In this document: piece by piece, positions 1-8,700 of the stretch
How positions within the stretch are numbered: position 1 is the stretch's first letter
Layout of the letters: every line of letters starts with the position of its first letter
NCBI GenBank assembly: GCA_003990745.1
Contig: RBNI01002797.1
Span: 1 to 17,476, forward strand
Length of the DNA stretch: 17,476 nucleotides
Direction of reading: 5' to 3'
From: Jimgerdemannia flammicorona
Lineage: Eukaryota > Mucoromycota > Endogonomycetes > Endogonales > Endogonaceae
Program-made: the position numbers and the translations under genes
Notes under the pieces: generated by a model
Database searches by the model: none
What the model was told of the DNA's origin: nothing
The model's input: only the letters and a program-made list of their open reading frames with translations

Positions 1-2
1 CA

Positions 3-2177
3 TGGGAGTTCTGGAAGGAGTTTCAAATTGAGTTTGGGGTATGGCTTGTGGAAATGGCAAACTTTATGCTGGGGGAAGGCCACTGGATTGGCAATGGCTC
101 CTTAGGGCTAGTCTCTCTGCTCTATAAGGAGAAAGGGGACAGACAGGTGTGGCAGAACTGGAGGCCCATTATGTTACTGAATGTGGATAGGAAGTTGGTC
201 TCCAAGATTCTGGCAGGGAGAATGCAACAATGGATCAGCTGATTGGTGGGTGATGAACAGCGAGGGTTTGTGAAGGGGAGACAGATTCGAGATAGCACAG
301 CCTGGGTGCAAAATGTTTTGGAGGGTTGTCGAAGCTGGCAGGTGGATGGATGAATGGTATTCTTGGACCAGGAAATGGCATACAACAGGGTGAGGTGGAA
401 TTACTTGGAGGCGGTTCTACAGAAGGCCGGGTTTGGCGTGGAGGAGGCTCAAAAGCTGATGGGTCTGGTGTGAGGTTGCTGGGCTGCAGTGTTGATGAAT
501 GGGTGGAGTGGCCTGGAGTTTCTCTTAGGGCAAGGTGTGCCACAGGGGGATCCTCTTTCACCCCTGCTTTATATTTTATCTTTGGAACCCTTGTTGACAT
601 GGCTGAAGGAAAGGCTTACTGGGCTAAAGATGGGGGAGGTAGTCTGGAAGTTGGGGGCCTTTGCGGATGACATGGTGGTAGGGTTAGGCAGTGTGGAAGA
701 TGTGGCGAGCCTGCAGGAAGGAGTAGGACAGTATGAGATGCTGGCAGGGGTGAAGCTGAACTGGGGCAAGTGTGAGACCATGGAGCTTGGAGCTGGCTTG
801 GGGGAGCATGGACATTTTGGACATTTAGTTGGCCCTGGGGAGGCAGTTCGATATTTGGGTATCTGGTTCTCGGTATATAGGACAGTTCTACCAAAAGAGT
901 AGTGGTGTGGATTGATACAGAAGTGGGAGAATGCCTTGGTGGGCTGGTCTGGGAGAGGCTTTTCTCTGGTTGGGAGGATCGTAGTCTTGAATATATATTG
1001 GTTACCAAAGCTGTGGTACTTGGGGTACCACCTGGACTTTCCAGGGTGGGTGGTACAGAAACTGAAGAAGGTGGTCGAAGGATGGCTTTGGCAGGGAAGG
1101 AGATCACAGATCAGTTGGGAGATAATGGTGACACTGAAGGCAGATGGAGGTCTGGGGCTAGTGGACTTTAGAAGGCGGCTGAAGGCACTTCGGGGCTGGT
1201 GGGGTTGTCGAATGACAGAATTAGGAGGGGAGAGCTGGAGCAAACTGGCTATGGACAACTGGGAAGTTAGGTTCTGCCCCCAGAGTGAGGTTCAGAAGGA
1301 TATGCGAGGTTTGCTCCAGGTTGGGAGGGTTGGCAGATTGTGCTATCAGGGATTCTGGTGGGGCATTGTGGAAGCTTGGCTAGCAATGGGGCTCATGGGC
1401 CCAGAACCTGACAAAGAAGAGGAGGACCCAGAACTACGATGGTGGCATTTGGGTGGGATTCGCATTGGTGGCCACCCATTGGTGGAATACTCTTTAACTG
1501 GGGCGATGGAGTGGATCCGGATGGGTCCACTGGAGAGGTGGCCAGTTGGTTGGCAGAAGGCTGGGTTTGGAGAAGAGTGGAAGTGGAGTCGGATTTGGGG
1601 TTGGGGGACCTCACTGCTCAAGATTGCCCCACCCAAGTTCTGGGTAGTATGGTGGCGATTTTTGTAGAAGAATGTCATGCTGGGGTACAGGACAGAGTGG
1701 ATGGTGGAGGATGGTGTAAGGGAATGTGAGTGGTGCTGTGAACTGGATGGAGGAGTAGTGCAGACACCAGAGCATGTCCTGGCAGCTTGTCCAGGGGTTG
1801 AAGGATTTTGGCGGACATTAGAAGGATATTTGGGGGAAGAGAGTGGGCAGGCAGGGGGTCTCACTTGTCGGGTGGTCAAGTGCCGACTGGTGGGAGAACT
1901 TGGGGACATCTGGGGAGGCCTGGGTAGGATCATCGGCATATGGGTACTTATAGCGGTGCACTGGCGATGGGTGTTCGAGAGAGATCCTTGGATGGGAATT
2001 GGAGAATTGGTAGAGTGGTGGAAGGGGCTCCTCTTGGAAGTAGTGCAAGAGTGGTAGTATCAGGGGAAGAGGCACCAGTTGGGGGCCATGAAGAAGGTGT
2101 TAGACATTGTCCAGAGGAGTCAGGAGCACCTCGTACTTGGTGAGAAGGGAGTGAGGTGGAAAGAAGGTGTGGGCTAA
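3..2177 (+). pseudogene. LINE ORF2 reverse transcriptase, partial, six in-frame stops
   Basis: One phase stays open from base 3 to the TAA at 2175-2177, broken only by stops at 240, 351, 471, 900, 1665 and 2055; there is no frameshift. RT motifs appear in order: NWRPIMLLNV (about 160-190), GFVKGRQIRD (about 264-293), motif A region FLDQEMAYNRV (about 360-392), GVPQGDPLSPLL (about 534-570) and the catalytic FADDM (about 657-674). A C-terminal zinc-finger pattern C-x2-C-x12-H-x4-C lies at 1725-1790, typical of the region after the RT in L1-like elements (zf-RVT type). No RNase H is evident after it. The product would reverse-transcribe the LINE RNA at a nicked target. The stop at 2055 aligns with a glycine codon in copy 2, so the original frame likely ran on to 2177. 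The endonuclease lies outside the window. The copy is dead. Confidence 0.88.
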
Positions 2178-2324
2178 AAGGGTCCTTCCTTGTATTATTA
2201 TTAGGAGTCAGTTGAAGGATTCTGTGTCAGTATATTTATGATACTAGTAGTGATTTGTTGTTCTTGTTATTGCATTAGACAGTCTGTAATAAAAGATTAC
2301 AAATGGAAAAAAAAAAAAAAAAAA
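2178..2324 (+). terminator. LINE 3' UTR, poly(A) signal and tail
   Basis: A 3' UTR of about 130 bases follows the final TAA. It contains AATAAA at 2288-2293 and, after a short spacer, 18 consecutive A residues at 2307-2324. This is the usual end of a LINE copied from polyadenylated RNA. The tail ends exactly where homology to the gypsy LTR begins. Confidence 0.9.
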
Positions 2325-2721
2325 GCTAACAATTCTTTAAAGTCTGAGACCATGGTATACTCTAAGTTGTAGTTCAACTAAGGTGTATGCCTGAAGATCT
2401 GATAGATCTTTTTGACTACTCTCAATTTATATACATCTATAGGGGTTATGTCTTGTATCTAATCTGAGGGAATTCCCAGTAGAGAAGGTTTTCTATTTTG
2501 TATTTCTGCTACATCCAGAGGTATTCAGTAGTGATAGTGATCCTTGTTTCTATTTTACAGCAGTTGAGGATAAAGTAGTAAGGGTTATCAGTTCTCAGAT
2601 TGAGGCTAGGAGTCCTTTTGATATAGGTCCTAATGGCTCTTCTGATATCTTGGAATATTCTTTCTTGAACTGAGAAGCCTTTGTAGTTCCTTGACCTTGA
2701 GGTTTGGCAGATGGCAGACAT
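2325..2721 (-). pseudogene. LTR-encoded ORF, N-terminal part (copy A 3' LTR)
   Basis: A minus-strand frame opens with ATG at 2721 in the context AACAAAATGTC. It runs about 70 codons to a TAG at 2509-2511, after which homology to the other LTR copies continues to the LINE junction. The same start and the same protein-like sequence occur at 9819 (copy A 5' LTR) and 12543 (copy B). The N-terminus is basic with QTSRSRN. The TAG falls where the 5' LTR has TGA, suggesting an ancestral TGG (Trp). I do not recognise the family, and no function is assigned. Confidence 0.6.
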
Positions 2722-2970
2722 TTTGTTTATAGTGAGTCTTTGAACTATTTTGGAATTTTGTGAGTCTTATTTGAGTTGCTGCTGCTGCAGTTCCTTAGCC
2801 CTTCTTTTATATTCCTTGAGATATATCCTGATGACTCATAGTTGGTCATCATTGCTCATATTGTAGCCTGAGTGAGTTATGACATATGATCTTCTTATAC
2901 TCTGATCTGATGGCTTGTAAGGAAAGACTGTCTCCTGTGATGATGTTACTATTCTGAGATCACTGTTACA
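2325..2970 (-). repeat. 3' LTR of copy A, truncated by LINE insertion
   Basis: In element orientation the LTR starts TGTAACAGTGATCTCAG at 2970 and aligns base by base, with many C/T and G/A differences, to the 5' LTR at ~9413-10073 and to copy B from 12291. It begins directly after a polypurine tract, and its TG start fits an LTR end. Homology stops at 2325, where the LINE A tail begins. About half of the LTR is present. Confidence 0.85.
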
Positions 2971-2980
2971 TCTTCCTCCT
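2971..2980 (-). other. Polypurine tract of copy A
   Basis: The minus strand reads AGGAGGAAGA immediately upstream of the 3' LTR start (TGTAACAG). A purine run at this place primes plus-strand DNA synthesis in LTR retroelements. Its position fixes the LTR boundary at 2970/2971. Confidence 0.75.
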
Positions 2981-3079
2981 AAATAAAGATTTTCTCTTAA
3001 ATATCCTTATTTATTGATCCAGTCTGAAAAATTTGCTAATCCCATAATCTCTGGTAGAGAGTTGAAATGTGGTATTTAT

Positions 3080-4330
3080 GGACTGGTATCTTTCTTATGT
3101 ATTTTGGTATGATAGTGAAGGATCACTCCCTTTATATAAAGCAAGGGCCTAATTCTGATCTTAATCAATCAGTTGATAGTTTGAACTCCTCTAGCTTTGA
3201 AAGTCTCATGGATGAGTAGTTGCTAGTGCTGTATTCTTTAGAGAATGGTTCAGCCCGATTGCCAGCTAGTTATAGGACATTCCGTTGTAATTTACAGACT
3301 AGAACCTTATAGGCAGTCATTATATTTTGCTTCTCTTATAGGTTTATGGTATTTCTTGAGTCTATTCCTGTATACTGTGGTAGAAAGTATAGTCTCTGAG
3401 AGTTTTTTGAGCCAGAAGATAGTTCTTTTGACATCTTACACATAGTAGAGTCCTTTTCATTTAGGCTCCAGTTTTCATGACTATGAGGCTTCTACTATAT
3501 TTTAATATAATAGAACCTTTTTACTGATTTGAATAGATTCTAGAGTTTTGTGATACTTTTCCACATTCTTCTTTATTAGTGCTTGTGACTTGATGATGTA
3601 ATCTTCTGCCTTCTTTCTGATTTGGTATATTCTCCAGATTTCTGAGTCAATTCATTACCAGGTTAGGTCTAGATTTGTAGCTGAGGTTTCATTAGAATCT
3701 TCTTCTTTAAAGAGTAGTTCTCTTGAGGTAAAGTGTGTACTTTGTGACTATATATTCTTATAAGACAGAGAGAGCAGTTTAGAGGTAGTTATCACAATTC
3801 TCATATGTATCTGAGATCTTGGTCAGGATGTTCTTAAGGGTCTTATTGGTTCTTTCTGTCTGTCCATTTCCTTGAGAGTGATACACAGTAGTCTTGATGT
3901 GCTGAATCTTGTATTTATGATATATTATCTTATAGAATCTGTTGACAAATTCTGTACTGCAGTCTGTAGTAATTTGTCTTGGTATCTTATAGTGGCAGAT
4001 GATTTCTCAGTACAGGAAGTCAAATAGAGATAGCATTGGTTTCTTGTAATGCTCCTGCTTCTATCTATTTAATAAAGAGATTTACAATAACTATAATATA
4101 GTAGTTTCTGATAGAGTTACTGGTAGTGGTCTAATGATATCAATTGCAATATTGTAGAAGAGGATGAACTCAATTCTTGATGATCTGAGTACCTGATCTT
4201 GCTGATCTTATTTCTGTTTTTGGTACTTGTCACACCTTTTGACAAATTGGCACAGGTCTTCTTCCATCTTAGGCCACTATATGGTTCTTCTTATCTTGTC
4301 ATATATGTTGGTTCCTCCTAGGTATCCTTA
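3080..4330 (-). pseudogene. Integrase of copy A (DDE core and C-terminal module)
   Basis: The core contains IAIDIIRPLP (first Asp at about 4139-4141), ITTDCSTEF (second Asp at 3962-3964) and NGQTERTNKTL (Glu at 3854-3856). The second Asp and the Glu are separated by exactly 35 residues, the D-x35-E spacing of retroviral-type integrases. Downstream, about 3290-3500, lies a block KLEPKWKGLYYV ending in NRLKKYH that resembles the GPY/F module of gypsy integrases; its W codon and others need frame changes. Upstream the HHCC zinc-binding region (about 4200-4330) is too decayed to call residue by residue. No chromodomain was recognised between the module and the 3' LTR. The product would insert element cDNA in the nucleus. 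Multiple stops and frameshifts interrupt it although the catalytic triad survives. Confidence 0.8.
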
Positions 4331-4559
4331 TTTATATACTTCCCTTCATTAATTGATACTTCTTATATTTGGATATAATGAACTTTTCTCCTTTTCTGAG
4401 TGTGGTGTTGTCTAGTTCAAATTGTTTTTAAGTTTAGTTGACAATAGTGATAGTTCAGGGTTTGAGGTGGTTGAGCATCTTCTATTGCCCAAGGTAGCTG
4501 ATTAATCCATAGTATAGCTCCTTATTCATGTTGAATAGTCTTGATGGAGGTACTTTGTA

Positions 4560-5760
4560 GCATCTTTGAAAGTGCATCTGCATTGGCATTAGTTCTTTCT
4601 AAGCAGTATTTAACAATAAGTTATACTCTTGCAGTCTGTAAATCCATCTGATATATATTCCTTTAGGGTTCAGAGTGATGAAATAACCAGGCAAGAGCAG
4701 GATGGTCTATTTGAATAGTAAAGTATTTCCAAGCTAAATAGTAGTAGAACTTATCTACTACTTAGACTACTGCTAAGTATTCAAGTTTGTATGACTCATC
4801 GTTCTGTTCTGCTTCACAGGTATTTTGGCTTGTATAGGAGATGACATATTTATATCTATCTTTCTTCTGAGTTAGCACTGCTCTAAATCCTATTGTACTT
4901 ACATCTGTCTGTAGGATGAACTCTAGGTTTCTATCTGGTCTTCTAAGGATGAGTACTTGGGTTAACCTGGTCTTGAGTATATTGAAGGTTTCTAGATATT
5001 TCTTAGTCTATTTGAATTTGATCTCCTTCTTCAGTAGCTCATAGATAGATACTGCAATATTAGAATATCCTTTGATAAATCTTCTGTAGTAAGAGGCCAG
5101 TCCAAGGAAGGCATGGACTTCTGTAGTTGTTTGGGGTCTTGGGTAGACTGCAACAGCCTCAATCTTCATAGTGTATGTATGAATTCCAGTCTGATTGATA
5201 ATGTGTTCTAGATAGGCAATTTCCTAAGCTACAAAATTGTACTTCTTGGGCTTGATGCAGAGGCCATGCTTCTTGAACTTCTTGAGAGCTAGCTGTATAT
5301 AATTGATATATTCCCATATAGTATTGCTGAAGATGATCACTTTATCAATATAGACAAAGAGTCATTTTCCAATTTTATTACTGAAGACTCTATCCATTAT
5401 TTGCTAAAAACTTACTGGAGCATTGCACATTTCTAATGATATTTACAGATAGACATAGGTGGCATCAGATGTGATGAAGACTGATTTCTCACTAGTATCT
5501 TGAGTGAGACCAATCTGATGGAAGCCTGAGAACAGATCCAAGGTAGTGTAGTATTTGGCTTTACTTCTAAGAGTGGTAAGGATTTCTTGAATATTTGGTA
5601 AGAGCTGTTTATTCTTCTTGGTGATTGTATTGAGCTTTCTATAATCAATACAGAGTCTTAGGGCAAACTCTCCAGACTTATTTCCTTTTTTCAGAGTGAG
5701 AACAATAGGTGAAGCCCAGGGACTGATAGCTTGCTTGATGATACCAGCTTCTTATATTTC
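4560..5760 (-). pseudogene. Reverse transcriptase and RNase H of copy A
   Basis: RT motifs on the minus strand are PWASPIVL (about 5695-5722), LRLCIDYRKLN (about 5640-5675), LDLFSGFHQIGL (about 5510-5546, first catalytic Asp present), CNAPVSF (about 5400-5430) and VYIDKVIIFS (YIDK at 5341-5352). The last should be YIDD, so the third catalytic Asp is lost. FLGLASYYRRFI (about 5075-5115) marks the RT thumb/connection. RNase H follows with LQTDVSTIGFRAVL (about 4870-4915), the Glu in YKLEYLAVV (about 4770-4800) and IDHPALAWL (about 4695-4720). These enzymes copy element RNA to DNA and degrade the RNA strand. Stops occur at conserved Trp and Gln positions, for example TAG in the FKWT motif after the thumb. 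Confidence 0.85.
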
Positions 5761-6029
5761 CTTAAGTTCTGCTTGCAGCTATTCTTTATAGGCAGGTGGT
5801 ATGGATCTGGCTTTCTGATAGTTGGGCTTGGTATCATCAGTGTCAACTTTATAGTAGTACTTGAGTTCTTGATTGTGGATGTTTCTGAAGTCTGTGACAA
5901 GTACTTCTTCATTCTGGTGCAGGATTTTAAGAAGTTCTTCTTCTAAGGGAAAGTTTTCTCCAATTGTATATGTGTGCTTATTCTGGTCCTTATCTTTCTT
6001 GTGCTCAAGTTCAGTAATCTTAGTGGCAG

Positions 6030-6410
6030 TATAGGCTCCTCTTCCAGAAGATCCAAAGTCTTATTCTCCTCTATTAGTCTTGATGAGTTCAATGGCTTCA
6101 GTGATCTTCGGCTTCTTGACTTCATGGATCAGTATCTGGCCAATCCTATCATGCTTCTTGACTTCTAATAGAGTGGTGGGATTGTGATTCCTGACTATAA
6201 GAAAGATCTCACCAGTGTAATTGGGGTCAATAACTTCTCCTTCAACTGAGATTTTGCTCTTAGCAAGACTGCTCCTGATCTTGATAATTCCAGCATAGTT
6301 TTTTTAGTAACTTGACTCCAATTCTAGTGCCAAGTAGGGTGGTGGTTTGTGATTCAAGGATAGTATCTTGGATGCTGGCAAGGTCTATTCCTATAGCTTC
6401 TTCAGTCTTG
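6030..6410 (-). pseudogene. dUTPase domain of copy A, between protease and RT
   Basis: All five motifs of the trimeric dUTPase family can be read in order: motif 1 AIGIDLASIQD (about 6364-6395), motif 2 IRSSLAKSKI (about 6250-6280), motif 3 GEVIDPNYTGEI (about 6206-6243), motif 4 KKHDRIGQILI (about 6126-6160) and motif 5 RGE-stop-DFGSSGRG (about 6040-6075). Length is about 120 codons, close to a full subunit. The family hydrolyses dUTP to dUMP and PPi, keeping uracil out of DNA. The motif 3 Asp and Tyr and the motif 5 Phe are present; one TAA lies inside motif 5. Its place between protease and RT suggests it was made as part of the pol polyprotein. dUTPases occur in some retroviruses and, as I recall, in certain fungal Metaviridae. 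Confidence 0.82.
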
Positions 6411-6479
6411 TATTCTAGGATCTTGACTTTAGGGTAAAATTTCTTGACCTTGAGAGTGATGTCTGGTTCTTATTCCTCA

Positions 6480-6640
6480 CTTCACTAATATAGAACCAGC
6501 AGTCATTCAGGTGTTCAGAGCAGTACATCCTAGCACCATGGGGGTAGCTTTCTTGAAGAGCATAGCCATCGATAATCTTGTTATACTACTGCTCATCAGT
6601 GAGCTTAGTTGTCTTACTCTTGTTCTTGAACACTGAGTAT
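6480..6640 (-). pseudogene. Conserved Cys-rich linker between protease and dUTPase, copy A
   Basis: The minus strand encodes MYCSEHLNDCWFYISE (about 6484-6535), preceded by YPHG and by DEQ-stop-YNKII. Copy B has the matching stretch at 16260-16380 with one extra Cys in place of the Tyr here and a Tyr in place of the His. The linker is therefore well conserved between two decayed copies, which argues for a real domain. I do not recognise it. Confidence 0.55.
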
Positions 6641-6859
6641 TTAAAGACTTCTGTATTCTTTTCATCTCCTTCCTCTATATCTGGTAGTACTCCTTTGTAG
6701 ATATTGATAGAGACTCATACTTTTCTTCCTCTATAGTTGATCTGTATTTTCTGAGCATTGAGGTCAATGATAGCTTTGGCCTCATGAAGTCATTAGTTAC
6801 CAATGAGGATATCATAGTTGATGGTGCTTATAACAATCATATCTACTGAGATGGTAGCT

Positions 6860-7000
6860 TCTCTAATCTTGATGATAGACCATTTTGGTAGATTCTTCAA
6901 TGTCCCAGCATAGGCAGTCAATTGTCTTCTTACTCATGAGATATCCTCTAGCACTAGTATCAATGATAGCATCAAAGATACAATCTTCAATCTGATACTG
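6860..7000 (-). pseudogene. Aspartic protease of copy A (retropepsin-like)
   Basis: The minus strand reads DCIFDAIIDTSARGYLMS, with the catalytic triplet at 6953-6961. The family signature is D-T/S-G, so the Gly is replaced by Ser (GGT to AGT fits one G-to-A change). It is followed by SKKTID and, further on, by the block matched in copy B by TTKYDILI, the usual end of a retropepsin. It would cut the gag-pol polyprotein. It sits between the gag zinc knuckle and the dUTPase, as expected for gypsy pol. Confidence 0.7.
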
Positions 7001-7499
7001 AGTATAGGCTGAGATCTTGTGCTAATCTTCAGATTCTTTGCCTGAGTCTCCTTATTCATCTTCCTGTGTATTGTGAGCTTCTATGATCTTATACTCTTGG
7101 TTCTTGACAGTGGTTGCAAGTTCTGCTCTCAACTGCTGTCTGAAGGTAGAGACTTCTGCTAGTTGTCCAAAAGTAGTATTGACCTTCTGTTCCTTAAGGT
7201 CCTTGTAAATATTATACAGTGGACCTTGTTCTTAGTACCTTCGATGATTTGGCAGGCAGCTTCATCTAACCCCATATCTTGATCAATCTCCTCAGGTTGG
7301 GTCTTACTTTGAATAGTGATAGTTGAGATCTTTTTTGGTCATCCAACTGGCTTGCTGTTGCTCTTCTTGTTATAGAGCTTGGACTGGGTTCTGATAGCTT
7401 CAGTAACAGAGTAGAATTCAGACTCCTCATAGTATTCTTCATCATCAGTATCACCAATCTCCTTGATGACTATGGTATTGGTTTATTCTCTAGTTCTGA

Positions 7500-8400
7500 T
7501 AGCATCACTTGGTTGAGCTCTGCACCTTGTTTTGCTTATATAATTCTTTGCATAGTAGTCTACTTTTCTATATTTAAATTATGTGATGGTGTATTCCTCT
7601 ATAGTGGCTGCAAACTTCTGCACTGGTCTCTTGTTAGTACTTCATACTTCTCTAACAATATCACCAAGATGTGCAGTCATTTTGGTAAATAGCTGGGTAA
7701 GTTCCTCTATTGGATCAGCTTTAGTTATCTTGGGAGTAGGTGGGAATTGTTATTTGTTACAGTGGGTATGATACTGATTGACTTTGGTGACTCCATCTTG
7801 ATAATAGTTATTCTTTCCATTAAGTGTTCAGTGGAGTATCTGGTAGTTCAATATCTCTATAAAAGACCACTTTCTGATCAAGGGTCAGAGCAGCTAGAGT
7901 AGATCAGATTGCTAGGGCAATTTTATAGTAGACTCCTTTTAGGAAGGTTAAATTCCTTGAGGGCATTAACATAGTCAGCCAAGATAATCTGGTAATAGAT
8001 TAGGGTTTAGAATGAGTTGGAATCTTCACTCAGTCTCTGGTAGATAGTATTGAGTTGATCTTTAAGAGCTTGCTTGATCTCTTTAGTATAATATATGATT
8101 CTGAGAAAGTTCTTTATATTGGTAAGTTTGGCTGCACTAGTATCAGCAATGGTGGCTATATTGAACTTGTCTCTGATAGCTCCTCTGAGACTGATAGATA
8201 GAAGGGTCAATTGTGCTTCAACACTGAGAGCTCATAACAAATTGTTCAAAGTCTTCAATGAAGGTCAGGATTGACTCTTCAGTAGTAAATCTATAGAATG
8301 TAAGGGGATGTATTTCTATCTTATTATGAATTCTTACAGGGGGTGACTCTTGTAGTCAGAGTAGTTGTTGTGGTGATTGTTTATTTTACAGCTTGAAAGT
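7500..8400 (-). pseudogene. Gag (capsid and degenerate zinc knuckle) of copy A
   Basis: The capsid part contains TEESILTFIEDFEQF (about 8237-8284) and an open stretch at 8007-8210 with NIKNFLRIIYYTKEIKQA, both matched in copy B. The nucleocapsid CCHC knuckle falls at 7540-7581, but its positions read stop, Tyr, Tyr and Tyr where C-x2-C-x4-H-x4-C is expected, so it can no longer bind zinc. Cys to Tyr and His to Tyr are single G-to-A or C-to-T changes. The 5' end is unclear because the candidate ATG of copy B (14422) is ATA here. Gag would package the RNA into particles. Confidence 0.7.
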
Positions 8401-8439
8401 AAGGGATCCTAGTGGTATTACCAGCCAATGGGTACCAAG

Positions 8440-8700
8440 TTGTCATATAGTAGGTACTAAGTTCTCCAAGTATATCAGATTCTCTTCAAGGTATATCTCT
8501 TAGACCAATTATAAGTTTCTTATAAGCAAGTCCTATTGGAGTGTCTTCCTAAGGTTTTATAGTCCTCAAACTTCTTATCTTTAAACTGTTCTATTGTCTT
8601 CTGGATTTGCTTGCTTGGAATTGAGTAGAGGACTAGAACTTCTGTACTTCTTAAGTAGTTGGGGACTTAAGTGTTTGAATACTTGACCACTTTGCTACTG
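8440..8700 (-). repeat. Single leader unit of copy A (repeated three times in copy B)
   Basis: Between the 5' LTR and gag lies one copy of a ~220-base block, recognisable by KDKKFEDYKT-type coding sequence and the run TCTAAGAGATAT. Copy B carries the same block three times (13664-14304). The sequence looks weakly protein-like, so it may be the start of gag. The LTR edge and primer binding site lie near 8684-8705 but cannot be fixed because every other LTR here lacks this end. Confidence 0.65.

Larger units (their letters stand above)
1..2324 (+). mobile_element. LINE (non-LTR retrotransposon), 3' part, copy 1
   Basis: The stretch holds a reverse-transcriptase reading frame, a C-terminal zinc-finger region, a short 3' UTR, an AATAAA signal and an 18-base A tail, which together define the 3' end of a LINE. 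The 5' part (5' UTR, any ORF1 and the endonuclease) lies before the window. The A tail directly abuts sequence that aligns with the middle of the gypsy LTR at ~9413 onward, so the element inserted into that LTR. The sense strand is markedly G-rich, unlike the AT-rich gypsy DNA beside it, and it retains about 29 CG dinucleotides by eye, so it is probably the younger insertion. The clade is uncertain; poly(A) tail and motif spacing suggest an L1/Tx1-like group. Confidence 0.9.

Noticed and set aside
569..1258. Long minus-strand ORFs opposite the LINE (569-1258, 1346-1939, 16765-17154)
   Set aside because: They are Pro/Ser-rich shadows of the G-rich LINE sense strand, with no recognisable domain; the sense frame carries RT and zinc-finger motifs.
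7583..7771. Small plus-strand ORFs within copy A (for example 5731-5946, 5974-6168, 7583-7771)
   Set aside because: All are antisense to pol or gag domains identified on the minus strand.
2971..8440. Alternative genetic code with TAA/TAG read as Gln
   Set aside because: Many stops do sit at Gln positions, but TAG and TGA also replace conserved Trp (for example in the FKWT motif after the RT thumb), and frameshifts occur too. Point decay explains all of this better.
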